Source: an uncultured Clostridia bacterium
GTDB lineage: Bacteria; Bacillota; Clostridia; Christensenellales; Borkfalkiaceae
NCBI GenBank assembly: GCA_944340905.1
Contig: CALVLT010000006.1
Span: 1 to 64,000 of the forward strand
Length of the DNA: 64,000 bases
Reading direction: 5' to 3'
Below, piece by piece: positions 34,367 to 43,070 of the stretch; positions within the stretch are counted from its first letter, which is position 1; each line of letters opens with the position of its first letter. The notes under the pieces were generated by a model. The model did no database searches. It was not told the origin of the DNA and was given only the letters and a program-made list of their open reading frames with translations. A program made the position numbers and the translations under genes.

Positions 34367-35153
34367 GTTCTCCCTCCGTCAATGCGGTATGTAATATCAT
34401 CTGATAGCGCTTTCCGACGTCCCCCACCGTGAGATACACTCCCTCATGCAGGCTTGCTCCCACCTGCAGGGTATCACAGCGCAGAACGGGCGCCGTGCGG
34501 CCGCCGTTCACCGTGCCGATGTGCATGTGCCCGACCGCCTGCGGATGCGCTCCGAAGAGCGCGAATGCCCCTGCCGCCGAGATAACGCACACGGGCGCGC
34601 CGTGGAAGGTCAGGCAGTTCCCGCTGTCCGCAAACGCCTCCCAAGCGACGGTGCGCTCCCCTGCCGTCAGCCTGCAGGAAAACATATTCCTGCGCATGGC
34701 GCGGTATTTCCAGAACGCACGCGCGCCGGCAAGCACGCAGATGGCAAAGGCGCACGTTCCGCCCACGATCAGCGCGACGGGCGCACGCTCGAGGTAAAAG
34801 CCCGTTCCGTCCACCGTCTCGATCCCGAAAAAGGAATATATGGCAGCCAGCGCGCCGCCCAGCGCAAACGTGAGTGCGAAAAAGGCGATGACTGCCACAA
34901 GATACCCCTTCACCCGTTTTCCGCTCGCCGCAAGCAGGGCGAGCACTGCGCCCGAGAGCAACTTAACGGCATACGCCGCCCAGGCGGGCAGCGGGAACAG
35001 CGGATAGACGACGGCGAACGCTCCGCCTAATGCCGCACTCAGAAGGAGCCGCACGGGGCGCGCCCGCATACGGGCGCACTTGAGCGCAAGGTACAAGAGC
35101 ACGCCGTCCAGCAGCGCATTTTCCGCAAAGGCGTACTCCCAATAGACGACCAT
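34287..35153 (-). CDS. spoIIGA: Sigma-E processing aspartic peptidase SpoIIGA
   Basis: A 288-aa membrane protease that cleaves pro-sigma-E. Five hydrophobic segments occupy about residues 5-145 (for example [18 protein letters not shown] and [17 protein letters not shown]). The cytosolic domain carries the catalytic motif AFADSGNCL with Asp near residue 176, and APVLRCDTL and GVYLTVGDV strands. Start 35153 ([17 protein letters not shown]) has GGGAGGGAG and fits the family N-terminus; a longer reading from 35216 adds a charged extension that is unlikely. Its last 26 codons are also the first codons of sigE in another frame. Confidence 0.88.
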   Translation of the reverse strand: MVVYWEYAFAENALLDGVLLYLALKCARMRARPVRLLLSAALGGAFAVVYPLFPLPAWAAYAVKLLSGAVLALLAASGKRVKGYLVAVIAFFALTFALGGALAAIYSFFGIETVDGTGFYLERAPVALIVGGTCAFAICVLAGARAFWKYRAMRRNMFSCRLTAGERTVAWEAFADSGNCLTFHGAPVCVISAAGAFALFGAHPQAVGHMHIGTVNGGRTAPVLRCDTLQVGASLHEGVYLTVGDVGKRYQMILHTALTEGEHEHTRSVETVAEQHRDAERHPLSLRK

Positions 35154-35264
35154 TCCGCTCCCTCCCCCTGCCGCGCATCTGACATTATACATCTGCACGC
35201 GGCGCGGAGCATTCACAAAGATGTCGGAAGAAGACGGAACTTGTCGGAAATTTCCCGTTCGCTC

Positions 35265-35293
35265 TTGTCATTGCGCACAAGCTATGGTATAAT
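35265..35293 (+). promoter_or_regulatory. Sigma-A type promoter for CBS-domain gene
   Basis: TTGTCA (35265-35270), 17-nt spacer, TATAAT (35288-35293). The gene's GGAGG and ATG (35310) follow. Confidence 0.8.
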
Positions 35294-35309
35294 ACGGGCG
35301 GAGGATACC

Positions 35310-36050
35310 ATGGATATTTCCAATGCAGCACGATTCCTGCGCAGCTATAACAGCATCGAGGCTCAGCTCAAGCTCCTGCACGGAGCAAGGGCGGCAACAA
35401 ACTTCACCGATCTTGTTAAAAAATGCAGCGATACGGACATCACCGTGCGCCGCTATGCAGCAGAACTCATCGACTACGGAAAGCTGCGCAATGCCATCGT
35501 GCACCGCGCGGCGGGCGCGGCGGACGAGACCGTCATCGCCGTTCCCTGCGACGACGTGGTGCGCAGCATCGAGTTTATCGAGGGGCTGATCTGCCGCCCG
35601 CCCCGCCTGATCGACGCCATCAAAGTCAAAAAAATCGCCTCTGTCTTTGCGGATAAGCCCGTTCTCACCGCGGTGGAGGCCTTCCGCGAATACGGGCAAA
35701 AGACGCTCATCGTCTACGACCACGGTACGATGGCGGGCGTCATCAACAGCTACGGACTGTATGCGGAAATCGAGGCGCGCGTCAAGGCAGGCGCCGACCT
35801 GACGGCATTTTTTACGCAGACTCTCTGCCGCGAGATCATGCACGAGAGCGAGATGGAGAGGTACCGCATCATGAGCCAGGACGCCACCGTATTCGAGATC
35901 TTTGTCGCCTTCGAGGAAAAAAAGGACCTGCTCGCCGTCATCGTCACGGAAAACGGCGTGTTCGGGGAGAAGGCGCTCTCCATCGTCACGCCCTCCGATT
36001 TCCCCCGCATCAATCGTTTCCTGGAGACCTACAACGCGAAGCCCTTTTAA
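35310..36050 (+). CDS. CBS-domain protein, cytosolic
   Basis: A 246-aa protein. Residues 1-70 are helical, with IEAQLKLLHGARAATNFTDLVKK and YGKLRNAIVHRAAG (an LRN-IVH motif seen in DUF-type N-termini of CBS proteins). Residues about 100-225 resemble a CBS (Bateman) pair: ADKPVLTAVEAFREYGQKTLIVYDHGTMAGVIN and MSQDATVFEIFVAFEEKKDLLAVIVTENG. Such modules usually sense adenine nucleotides. No effector domain is attached. GGAGG precedes the ATG. It is a single-gene unit. Function beyond ligand sensing cannot be assigned. Confidence 0.72.
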   Translation: MDISNAARFLRSYNSIEAQLKLLHGARAATNFTDLVKKCSDTDITVRRYAAELIDYGKLRNAIVHRAAGAADETVIAVPCDDVVRSIEFIEGLICRPPRLIDAIKVKKIASVFADKPVLTAVEAFREYGQKTLIVYDHGTMAGVINSYGLYAEIEARVKAGADLTAFFTQTLCREIMHESEMERYRIMSQDATVFEIFVAFEEKKDLLAVIVTENGVFGEKALSIVTPSDFPRINRFLETYNAKPF

Positions 36051-36100
36051 GCACTTAGAAAATAAATTGCAAAAATTTAAAAATTTTTTCAGAAAAACTA

Positions 36101-36128
36101 TTGACAAATGGGATTTTCGTGCTATAAT
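36101..36128 (+). promoter_or_regulatory. Strong sigma-A promoter for candidate large RNA
   Basis: Consensus TTGACA (36101-36106), 16-nt spacer, consensus TATAAT (36123-36128), behind an A/T-rich tract that may act as an UP element. Predicted start near 36135. It is the best promoter match I saw in the window. Confidence 0.88.
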
Positions 36129-36134
36129 AAAGGC

Positions 36135-36710
36135 ACAACAAGGGAGTGACCCAAGGAAGTTTTCCAAAAACGGTACGACCGAAAAGAATTTGCAGGAACA
36201 TTCCGACGCGCACGAACGGGAAATTCTTCGCTCCGAATGCAGCATCTGCGGGACGGCAAATGCCGTTGCAGGAGGAACCAAGAAGGCAGCGTAACTGCAA
36301 GAAGGAACGTTCAGGTATATTCCTGAGGGAGGATCGTTCCGAGAGAACGAAACCGTATTCCACCCGCAGACATGTTTTACGTACGGAAACATACGGGAAA
36401 GCGAATACCGAAGGAGACTCCATTCGTTGCATGGGTTTTACCGTCAGCAGGACCGGAAAAACGATGATCCGAATGTGTGTTTACCGAAAGGAAACACGAG
36501 AAAGGAAAATCCCCCATTTTCGGGAACTGCAGCCGAACCGCAAAAGGAAAAGAAATTTCCGATCGAAAGCCAGGAGTTCAGCCAAACAAGACGAAAGGAA
36601 AACAGGTTGAAAAGCGTAAAATACGGCTCCAGACCGGAACTTTTCGGAATCAACGGGACGGAACGTAAAATGCCATGAAAAACGGGGGCGTATCGCAAGA
36701 TACGCCCCTT
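36135..36710 (+). ncRNA. Candidate large structured non-coding RNA (about 575 nt)
   Basis: The span runs from a consensus promoter to a stable GNRA hairpin at 36685-36708. It is purine-rich (43 of 60 bases in 36541-36600). Open frames in it encode only Lys/Arg-rich low-complexity strings without a Shine-Dalgarno site. Local helices include GGAA/TTCC (36155-36165), CGGT/ACCG (36171-36181), a two-tier helix CTGC(CGGC/GCCG)GCAG (36246-36271), GGAACG(TCAGG/CCTGA)CGTTCC (36304-36340), a long-range GTATTC/GAATAC (36355/36403), GTGTTT-CC-GAAA-GG-AAACAC (36477-36497) and GGAAA/TTTCC (36546-36560). Size is in the range of OLE or ROOL RNAs, but I cannot assign a class. Alternatives are a long leader for the acetyltransferase gene, or a decayed gene. 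Confidence 0.6.
36685..36708 (+). terminator. GNRA-loop hairpin closing the candidate RNA
   Basis: A 10-bp perfect stem GGGGCGTATC / GATACGCCCC with loop GCAA. It is followed by TTACCTTGGTAA rather than a T-run, so it may be a 3' stability element or a weak terminator. Confidence 0.6.
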
Positions 36711-36778
36711 ACCTTGGTAAACGCATTATTCCGTGCGGCGGCATACCAATCCCCCACCCGAACGGAAAAGGAAAAGAC

Positions 36779-37267
36779 ATGGAGATCATCGAATACACCC
36801 CCGCATACGAGACTGCCGTCAAAGACCTGCTGGTGGAACTGCAGACCTACCTTGCGCAGCTCGATCCCGATCATATCATCATCGTCAGCGACCGCTACCG
36901 CGACGATTATTTTGCGCACGCCATGGCAGCCGTGGAAAAGCACGGCGGGAAGGTCTTTCTCGCCGTGTGCGACGGACGGGCGGTGGGCGCGGTCATCTGC
37001 CTGATCCCTCCCTACGGCGAGGAGAGCAAACTTACAACGACCTGTCCGAAATGCGGCTTTATCAGCGACCTTGTCGTGACTGCCGCTATGCGCGGCAAAT
37101 CGATCGGGAAAACGCTCCTCACGCGTGCCGAAACGTATTTCGCGCAGCAGCATTGTGCATGGATGCAGTTTAGCGTCTATGCGCGCAACACCTCCGCTCT
37201 CACCTTCTATGAGCATTACGGCATGCAAAAGGACTGTTGCTACCTGAAGAAGAAAATTACATCATAA
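36779..37267 (+). CDS. GNAT family N-acetyltransferase
   Basis: A 162-aa acetyl-CoA-dependent acyltransferase. The acetyl-CoA binding motif A is visible as ISDLVVTAAMRGKSIGKTLLTRAETYF (about residues 96-122), and motif B as FSVYARNTSALTFYEHYGMQKDCCYLKKK at the end. N-terminal EYTPAYETAVKDLLVEL is typical. A CPKCGF pair (about 90-95) is unusual for the family. GGAAAAGG precedes the ATG. Substrate unknown. It lies 70 nt after the candidate RNA and may be read through from the same promoter. A terminator follows. Confidence 0.85.
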   Translation: MEIIEYTPAYETAVKDLLVELQTYLAQLDPDHIIIVSDRYRDDYFAHAMAAVEKHGGKVFLAVCDGRAVGAVICLIPPYGEESKLTTTCPKCGFISDLVVTAAMRGKSIGKTLLTRAETYFAQQHCAWMQFSVYARNTSALTFYEHYGMQKDCCYLKKKITS

Positions 37268-37289
37268 ACATTCTGTAAACAGTTAATTT

Positions 37290-37325
37290 GCGGCGGCGCC
37301 CGTTTGGCGCCGCCGCATGCTGTTT
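37290..37325 (+). terminator. Terminator after acetyltransferase
   Basis: An 11-bp stem GCGGCGGCGCC / GGCGCCGCCGC (37290-37300 and 37306-37316) with a CGTTT loop and a short TTTT seven bases later. The following 200 nt are AT-rich and carry no gene. Confidence 0.75.
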
Positions 37326-37509
37326 TCCCGGTCCCAAATAAGTTGCGTGCTCATAGCGATATATTGATATGAACACAGACCCGTAAATGTGTCACAAGGC
37401 AAAATGACAATGAAAATCAAAGTCATTTTTTTCAATTATACTTCATAAATTTTACAAAAATTTTTCACGAAATGTGCGTGAAAAGTCCGAAAAAAACCCT
37501 TCAAAGCGA

Positions 37510-37537
37510 TTGAAATGCCCGAAAAATATGGTATAAT
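37510..37537 (+). promoter_or_regulatory. Sigma-A type promoter for ABC transporter operon
   Basis: TTGAAA (37510-37515), 16-nt spacer, TATAAT (37532-37537), preceding the GTG start at 37573. Confidence 0.75.
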
Positions 37538-37572
37538 TCACTTGAGAACAATATGCAGCGGAGCGTCATCAA

Positions 37573-38274
37573 GTGAGTTACCTGACCCTGACAAACGTAT
37601 GTAAACAATACAAAACGGGCGACATCTGCGTGGACGCCCTGAAAGACGCCTCGTTCAGTCTGGAAGACGGGGAATTCGTCGTCGTGCTCGGCTCATCCGG
37701 CGCGGGCAAGACCACCCTTCTCAACCTTTTGGGCGGCATGGACAGCGCAACGAGCGGCAAGATCATTCTCGACGGAAAGGACGTGACCGCCCTGGACAAA
37801 CGCGGTCTGACCGCCTACCGCCGCACCGACGTCGGGTTCGTCTTTCAGTTCTATAACCTGATGCCCAACCTGACGGCGCTCGAAAACGTGGAGATCGCCG
37901 TGGAGATCTGCAAAAACGCGCTCGACCCCAAGGCCATTCTCACCGAAGTGGGCCTGGGCGAGCGCATGAACAACTTCCCCGCCCAGCTCTCGGGCGGCGA
38001 GCAGCAGCGCGTCTCCATTGCGCGTGCCCTTGCCAAGAACCCCAAGCTGCTGCTGTGCGACGAGCCGACGGGCGCGCTCGACTATATGACGGGCAAACTT
38101 GTACTCAAGCTCTTACACGACGTCTCCAAACAACAGAAAAAACCCGTCATCATCGTCACGCACAATGCAGCGCTCAAGGGCATGGCGGACAAAGTCATCC
38201 ACATCCGCAGCGGCAGGATCGAGGCGATCGAGGAAAATCCCGACCCCATGCCCATCGAGCGCATCGAATGGTGA
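37573..38274 (+). CDS. ABC transporter ATP-binding protein (MacB/LolD type)
   Basis: A 233-aa ATPase. Walker [12 protein letters not shown] is at about residues 40-50, Q-loop [17 protein letters not shown], signature [15 protein letters not shown] and Walker [13 protein letters not shown], then the H-loop IIVTHN. The sequence pattern is that of ATPases paired with FtsX-like permeases in MacAB/Lol/antimicrobial-peptide exporters. Start is GTG at 37573 with GGAG upstream. The permease starts 4 nt after its stop, so they form one transporter. Confidence 0.93.
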   Translation: MSYLTLTNVCKQYKTGDICVDALKDASFSLEDGEFVVVLGSSGAGKTTLLNLLGGMDSATSGKIILDGKDVTALDKRGLTAYRRTDVGFVFQFYNLMPNLTALENVEIAVEICKNALDPKAILTEVGLGERMNNFPAQLSGGEQQRVSIARALAKNPKLLLCDEPTGALDYMTGKLVLKLLHDVSKQQKKPVIIVTHNAALKGMADKVIHIRSGRIEAIEENPDPMPIERIEW

Positions 38275-38278
38275 GCCT

Positions 38279-40378
38279 ATGAAGACATATCTCAAGACAT
38301 TCGGAAGAATGTTCCGCCGTCATGCAACGCGGCTCATCTCCGTCATGCTCATGGTGCTCGTGAGCGTGGGATTTACCGCGGGCATCGGCATGTCGACGAC
38401 CAAGATCAATTATTCGCTGTCCGACTATTACCATGCGCAGAACGTGAGCGACATCATTCTCATGAACACGGAGGGCGCCTTTTCGGACGGGGACGCAGAG
38501 ACTCTCACCGGACGCTACGGCGAGAAAAACGTGCTGCGCGGCGGCATGCTGGAATTTGAAGTGACGCAGGGAAAAGCCACCGTCAACGGCACCGAAGTGA
38601 CCTTCACGAATGTGCCGGACGGCATCGTGCGCGTCTATCTGTTCAACTGCACCGCGCCCCGGGATGTGACGCAAAATACGCTGACGTCTGTAGAAAATTA
38701 TGACATATCCAATGCTCCGGAGGGTGCGATCACCGTCTACGCGGAGCGCTCCACCGTGCAGATGCCTGCCTATGACGAAGCACAGACATTTACCATGTCC
38801 GCAACGATGACGGAGCATTTCAGCGAGTTTGAGTATCAACCCGAAGGTATGCCCTTTTCCGTTACGGTCACGGGCGACTTTACGGCGACCGTCCCCATCG
38901 AACAGACATATGTTCTGGGCGGCACGGTGCTCAACCCCCTGCACATGGCGGTGCGCGAGGATGCGAGCTACACGGACGACCCTGCCTCAGACGACGAGGA
39001 CGAGATGCTCGACCTTGCCGCCGTTTTTTATGTGTTCGCCGAAAACCTTGTCGACGTGACGGCGGAAGCGACCATTACAGGAACAATGGACTCCCCCATA
39101 CAGGGTAACGTTCCGGACGAAACAACGCAGGAATATGACATCGCCGTTCCCGCCTCCGAGCTGCTCAACCAAATTTATATTACGCTGCCCGACAGAGCCG
39201 GCTACACCCTGTTCAGCAGCGGCTATGACGACTATCTGGAAAGCGAGACTGCCGCCATTCACGGTCTGCTCACCACGGACACAGCCGCGGCAGATACTGC
39301 GCAATATTACGAAGTGCTCACGCTGCACGAAAACTTTTCCTTTGAATCCTTCCGTGAATACGGCAACAAGATCGAGGGCATCGGCTATGTGCTGATGGTC
39401 GTGTTCCTGTTCGTGACCATTCTCGTCGTGCTTTCGACGATGACACGCCTGCTGGACGAGGAACGTTCACAGATCGCATGTCTTTTGACGCTCGGCTACT
39501 CTCCCGCGCGCATCATCGTGAAATACCTGCTGTTTGCCCTGATCGGAACGCTGGTGGGCGGCGCAGGCGCCTACTTCGCGGGACTGGGACTTGCACGCAT
39601 CATATACGTCAACTTTGAATGGAACTACACCCTTCCCGCCTACACATCGCATGTCTCATTTGCCTTCTTCTTTATCACCTTTGCCGTGATCCTTGTGGCG
39701 ACATTGCTGGCGACGATGATCGCGGGCATCAAACTCACGCGGCAGGAACCTGCCGACCTGCTCCGCCCCAAGACGCCCAAGGCGGGCAAGAAGGTGTTCC
39801 TCGAGCGCATCCCGCTCATCTGGAACCATCTCTCTTTCAGGTATAAATCGACGATGCGCAACGTGCTGCGTTTCTTTATGCGCTTTCTGATGACAGTCGT
39901 CTCTGTTGCGCTCTCCACAGCTCTCGTGCTGGCGGGACTTGCCGTGCTCGACTGCTGCCTCTTCCAGGACATCGGCGGAACGTCCATGATCACGATCTCC
40001 GTCATTATCCTGATCTTTGCGGCACTTTTGAATTTTGTCGTCACTTATACGCTGACCAACATCAACATCAGCGAACGCGAACGCGAGCTTGCAACGCTCA
40101 TGGTGCTCGGCTATTACGACAGTGAGGTGGCGGGCTATATTTACCGCGAGATTTATATCACGAGCGGTATCGGCATTCTGTTTGGAATCCCGCTTGGCTG
40201 TCTTTTGTGTCTGTTCGTGTTCCAGGTAATGGGGTTCGGATCTATTCCCGGCATCTCATGGTTCGTATGGGTGCTCGCCCCCATCCTCTCCGTCATCTTC
40301 ACCATTCTCGTGACGCTCATTCTGCGCCATAAGATCGTAAAAATCGATATGAACGAATCGCTTAAGGCCATCGAATGA
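38279..40378 (+). CDS. FtsX-like ABC transporter permease
   Basis: A 699-aa permease. One membrane helix lies at about 16-37, a large extracytoplasmic domain at about 40-355, three helices of the first FtsX core at about 367-388, 415-440 and 460-482, and a second core with helices near 534-555, 570-590, 625-650 and 660-685. Repeated core motifs [24 protein letters not shown] and [23 protein letters not shown] show the internal duplication typical of FtsX domains. Start 38279 gives the expected [16 protein letters not shown]-terminus. Probably exports or extracts a lipid, peptide or antibiotic; no adaptor or two-component system lies beside it. Confidence 0.88.
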   Translation: MKTYLKTFGRMFRRHATRLISVMLMVLVSVGFTAGIGMSTTKINYSLSDYYHAQNVSDIILMNTEGAFSDGDAETLTGRYGEKNVLRGGMLEFEVTQGKATVNGTEVTFTNVPDGIVRVYLFNCTAPRDVTQNTLTSVENYDISNAPEGAITVYAERSTVQMPAYDEAQTFTMSATMTEHFSEFEYQPEGMPFSVTVTGDFTATVPIEQTYVLGGTVLNPLHMAVREDASYTDDPASDDEDEMLDLAAVFYVFAENLVDVTAEATITGTMDSPIQGNVPDETTQEYDIAVPASELLNQIYITLPDRAGYTLFSSGYDDYLESETAAIHGLLTTDTAAADTAQYYEVLTLHENFSFESFREYGNKIEGIGYVLMVVFLFVTILVVLSTMTRLLDEERSQIACLLTLGYSPARIIVKYLLFALIGTLVGGAGAYFAGLGLARIIYVNFEWNYTLPAYTSHVSFAFFFITFAVILVATLLATMIAGIKLTRQEPADLLRPKTPKAGKKVFLERIPLIWNHLSFRYKSTMRNVLRFFMRFLMTVVSVALSTALVLAGLAVLDCCLFQDIGGTSMITISVIILIFAALLNFVVTYTLTNINISERERELATLMVLGYYDSEVAGYIYREIYITSGIGILFGIPLGCLLCLFVFQVMGFGSIPGISWFVWVLAPILSVIFTILVTLILRHKIVKIDMNESLKAIE

Positions 40379-40399
40379 TCCATGGCGGAAATATATCCC

Positions 40400-40456
40400 A
40401 TATGCGGCTTGTCACGGAAATTGTAAAAAACATTTGACAAGCCGCATATTTTATTA
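40400..40456 (+). terminator. Terminator of ABC operon, overlapping the next promoter
   Basis: A 15-bp perfect stem ATATGCGGCTTGTCA (40400-40414) / TGACAAGCCGCATAT (40435-40449), 20-nt loop, then TTTATTAT. The right arm contains the -35 box of the following promoter. Confidence 0.8.
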
Positions 40457-40462
40457 TAGAAT
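40434..40462 (+). promoter_or_regulatory. Promoter embedded in terminator stem
   Basis: TTGACA (40434-40439), 17-nt spacer, TAGAAT (40457-40462), then GAGAGGATCTGAAG before the ATG at 40494. Confidence 0.7.
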
Positions 40463-40493
40463 ACCCTTGTAAATCACACGAGAGGATCTGAAG

Positions 40494-41564
40494 ATGTTTT
40501 ATCCCGAACGCGATGCACTGCGCCGCGAACAGCGCAAGCTCATCCCCGTCAATATCGTCGTTGCGCTGCTCAGTCTCGTGGCGGCATTCTCCATTTTATT
40601 GCTGCCCCTGCTGCGTATCGAGATCGACGATTTATCCGCGCTCATGGCGGACGGCTCATCCGTGGACGTGGAACAGGAAAATTCCCCTGCCGACATGCTT
40701 GACGGCTTAGAGGTCACATTTTCCCTGAGCGGCATGGACTTTGCCCAGCTCGGCTTTTCCGATTCGCCCGACGACGTGCTGCTGGGGCGGGTGGGCGAGG
40801 CGTTCTCCGCCCTCTCGGGCGAGCTGGCATCACGCGTGCTGCTCACCATGGCGGCAGGCTCCTCCGATGCCGTCACCGAAACTTCCGCGCAGTCGGTCAT
40901 CGATGCGCTTGCCACCCTCGAATCCGCGCAGGACGATGCCGAGGTTGACGCGGCCATCTCATCCTTGGCGGACATCCTCGGGCAGTATGCGGGCGGCAAT
41001 GACGGATGGGACGCCGGACAGGTGCAAACACATCTGCGCGAACTGTATGACGACACCGTTGCCGAGACGGGCGGCTCGTTCAGCGCAGAGGCGTTCATCT
41101 GCGTGCAGATCTCCTCGGCAAACGCGGAAGAGGGAGGCACGGGCGAGATATATACGAGCTTTGCGCAGCTGCTCGCCAATATGGAGACGGATGCGGAGTC
41201 ACTGGAATCTTCCCTTCCCGAGAATGCCCTCCTGTATGCCGGCGCCGCCGTCTTGTTCTTTGCCGCCGTCTGGGCGGTCCTGTTCCTGTTCGCCTTCTTC
41301 CATCTGTTTGCAAAGAACAAGCGTTTCACCATGTGGTACGTCAAACTCTTCGGCGCGTTCCCCTGCCTCATCTTCGGCGTGGCGCCCCTTATTGCCGGAC
41401 AGTTCATCCAGGATGCATCCGCGGCGGCCGTGTTCGGCATGATGTCATCGCTCTCGTGGATCAGCGGCGCGTGCTATGTACTCCTGTGGCTCGTGTCCGT
41501 ATTCTGGGCATTCCCCATCAAGCGCAAGATCAGAAAACTCAACAGACAGCTCAGCAACCAATAA
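40494..41564 (+). CDS. Membrane protein of unknown family with large outer domain
   Basis: A 356-aa protein. One N-terminal helix lies at about 18-40 (VNIVVALLSLVAAFSILLL), an extracytoplasmic acidic Ala/Ser-rich helical domain at about 42-240, then helices at about 245-270, 285-308 and 318-345 and a basic tail KRKIRKLNRQLSNQ. I do not recognise a family. It has its own promoter and terminator, so it is a single-gene unit between an ABC transporter and MscS. The codon use is like the neighbours'. Confidence 0.75.
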   Translation: MFYPERDALRREQRKLIPVNIVVALLSLVAAFSILLLPLLRIEIDDLSALMADGSSVDVEQENSPADMLDGLEVTFSLSGMDFAQLGFSDSPDDVLLGRVGEAFSALSGELASRVLLTMAAGSSDAVTETSAQSVIDALATLESAQDDAEVDAAISSLADILGQYAGGNDGWDAGQVQTHLRELYDDTVAETGGSFSAEAFICVQISSANAEEGGTGEIYTSFAQLLANMETDAESLESSLPENALLYAGAAVLFFAAVWAVLFLFAFFHLFAKNKRFTMWYVKLFGAFPCLIFGVAPLIAGQFIQDASAAAVFGMMSSLSWISGACYVLLWLVSVFWAFPIKRKIRKLNRQLSNQ

Positions 41565-41568
41565 TCTT

Positions 41569-41608
41569 GCGGGCGGAAATTTTTTTCCGCCCGCTCTTGT
41601 TTTTTTGC
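41569..41608 (+). terminator. Terminator after 356-aa membrane protein gene
   Basis: An 11-bp stem GCGGGCGGAAA / TTTCCGCCCGC (41569-41579 and 41584-41594), TTTT loop, then TCTTGTTTTTTT. Confidence 0.88.
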
Positions 41609-41625
41609 GGGAAAGATGGTATACT
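41597..41625 (+). promoter_or_regulatory. Promoter for mscS
   Basis: TTGTTT (41597-41602), 17-nt spacer, TATACT (41620-41625). The weak -35 lies in the T-run of the upstream terminator. GGAGG then precedes the ATG. Confidence 0.55.
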
Positions 41626-41641
41626 GAATGCGGAGGTCGCT

Positions 41642-42484
41642 ATGGAACAGTTCTGGGAAACGCTCCGCGAGATCGGAAACGACTTCGTGCAAAACACAGG
41701 GCTTGCCATCGTGCGCGCCGTCGCCTTCCTCGTTTTAGGGTTGGTCGTCATCCGCATCGTGCAGATCATTGCGCGTTCGGCGGCGCTCAGGAGCAACAAG
41801 CTGGATAAATCCGCATCAACGTTTATCGTCTCGCTCATCACCGTCGTATTGTACGTGGCGCTCGCCATCGTGGTGGTCAGTTCGCTTGGATTTTCGACAG
41901 CGGGCATCATCGCGGCTTTCTCCGCTGTGGCGCTCGCCATCGCCCTCGCCCTCAAGGACAGCCTTGCAAGCCTTGCCAACGGCGTCATCATCATCTTCAC
42001 CAAGCCCTTCAAAAAGGGGGATTATGTCGCCATCGGCGGTATGGAGGGGCTAGTGCAGGACATCCGCCTGTTCAACACCAAGATCCTGACCTACAGCAAC
42101 GAGACCATCATTGTGCCCAACAGCGATGTGCTCGGCTCCAAGCTCGTCAATTACAGCGACATGCCGCTGCGGCGCGTCGTCATCGAAGTCCCCGTCCCCT
42201 ATTCCGCCGACGTCGATGCGGTGAAGGCCTTTCTTCTGGAGAGCGTGAAGGCATACGAGCACGTGGTCGAGACGCCCGCCCCTTCGGTGGTGCTGGCGGA
42301 ATACGGCGAGAGCACCCTGAAACTTTCCGTGCGCGCCTGGGGCACGACGGAAAAGTACTGGGACCTGTACTTTGACCTGCGCGAGATCATTCTCAAGGCA
42401 CTGGATGAACACGGCATCGAAAAGCCGCACAATCAGCTGGAAGTGCGCATGCGCGGGGACGCCCCGCGGGGAGGTGACGCATGA
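41642..42484 (+). CDS. mscS: Small-conductance mechanosensitive channel MscS
   Basis: A 280-aa channel that opens under membrane tension to release solutes. Helices TM1 (about 20-41) and TM2 (about 60-82) precede the pore helix TM3, AGIIAAFSAVALAIALALKDSLASLANGVIIIF (about 88-121). The cytosolic beta domain follows with FKKGDYVAIGGMEGLVQDI and the N-x-x-x-x-x-P-N-S segment TIIVPNSDVLGSKLVNYS. Length matches minimal MscS (286 aa in E. coli). GGAGG precedes the ATG. The next gene overlaps as ATGA. Confidence 0.94.
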   Translation: MEQFWETLREIGNDFVQNTGLAIVRAVAFLVLGLVVIRIVQIIARSAALRSNKLDKSASTFIVSLITVVLYVALAIVVVSSLGFSTAGIIAAFSAVALAIALALKDSLASLANGVIIIFTKPFKKGDYVAIGGMEGLVQDIRLFNTKILTYSNETIIVPNSDVLGSKLVNYSDMPLRRVVIEVPVPYSADVDAVKAFLLESVKAYEHVVETPAPSVVLAEYGESTLKLSVRAWGTTEKYWDLYFDLREIILKALDEHGIEKPHNQLEVRMRGDAPRGGDA

Positions 42485-43002
42485 TATGGGCCCTGCTTGC
42501 CGAGGCGGTGCAGCCCGAAACGCAGCCGGACGTCACCCGCCTCGTGCTCGAATACCTGCTCTATGCGGCGATCATCGTCGTCGGCATCCTCCTTCTCATT
42601 GTGCTGCGCCGCAAGACGCGGCTGCCCCGCCACGGCGAACTGCGCAAACAGCTTGCGGAGCTTTCCGCACAGTTGGAGGAACTGCGCGCGGCCGCGGAGG
42701 GCGCCGGCATGCCGCGCATGAAATTCCTCAAGGGAATGTCCAAACTCGTCTACCGCACCGACAAACTCATCTATGTGACCGACTGCATGGCGGACAAGGA
42801 GCGCGACGGCGAGATCGCCAACATCTCCGCCCTGCTCTCGCAGGCGCGCACGGAACTTGCCGCCTACAAATTCGGCACGCGCACCGTGCAGGACGCGGGC
42901 GGCATGCGCCTTGCCGCGGGAAAACTTGCGGAGGCGGAGGAACTGCTCGAGCGCGTGCTTGCACGCGACATTCAGTTGCAGGCGGGCACAAAAAAACAAT
43001 GA
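42481..43002 (+). CDS. Single-TM membrane protein, unknown function
   Basis: A 173-aa protein. A helix near residues 25-42 (LLYAAIIVVGILLLIVL) is followed by a basic stretch, a coiled-coil-prone part (about 52-76, RKQLAELSAQLEELRA) and a helical C-terminal domain (KFLKGMSKLVYRTDKLIYVTDCMADKERDGEIANISALLSQAR read in pieces over 78-125). I do not recognise the family. It is translationally coupled to mscS through ATGA, so it may modulate or accompany the channel; that is inference. A strong terminator follows. Confidence 0.75.
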   Translation: MIWALLAEAVQPETQPDVTRLVLEYLLYAAIIVVGILLLIVLRRKTRLPRHGELRKQLAELSAQLEELRAAAEGAGMPRMKFLKGMSKLVYRTDKLIYVTDCMADKERDGEIANISALLSQARTELAAYKFGTRTVQDAGGMRLAAGKLAEAEELLERVLARDIQLQAGTKKQ

Positions 43003-43021
43003 TTCCCGCAATATATCGACC

Positions 43022-43060
43022 GCGCCGCCGTTGCATTGTGCAACGGCGGCGCGCTTTTTT
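43022..43060 (+). terminator. Terminator of mscS operon
   Basis: A 14-bp perfect stem GCGCCGCCGTTGCA / TGCAACGGCGGCGC (43022-43035 and 43039-43052), TTG loop, then GC and six T. It lies between convergent genes. Confidence 0.92.
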
Positions 43061-43070
43061 GATATTCGGG

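Noticed and set aside
35154..35216. Longer SpoIIGA reading from 35216
   Set aside because: It adds a charged 21-residue stretch before the first TM helix, and the strong GGGAGGGAG lies at the 35153 start instead.
36146..36610. A 154-codon open frame with many Lys/Arg residues
   Set aside because: No Shine-Dalgarno site, no hydrophobic or domain pattern, and two other frames are also open in places; the openness follows from purine-rich, stop-poor sequence. Better explained by a structured RNA.
38099..38278. A 60-residue N-terminal extension of the ABC permease
   Set aside because: It lies inside the ATPase gene in another frame and is Ser/Arg-rich shadow; the permease starts at 38279 with a typical basic N-terminus and TM helix.
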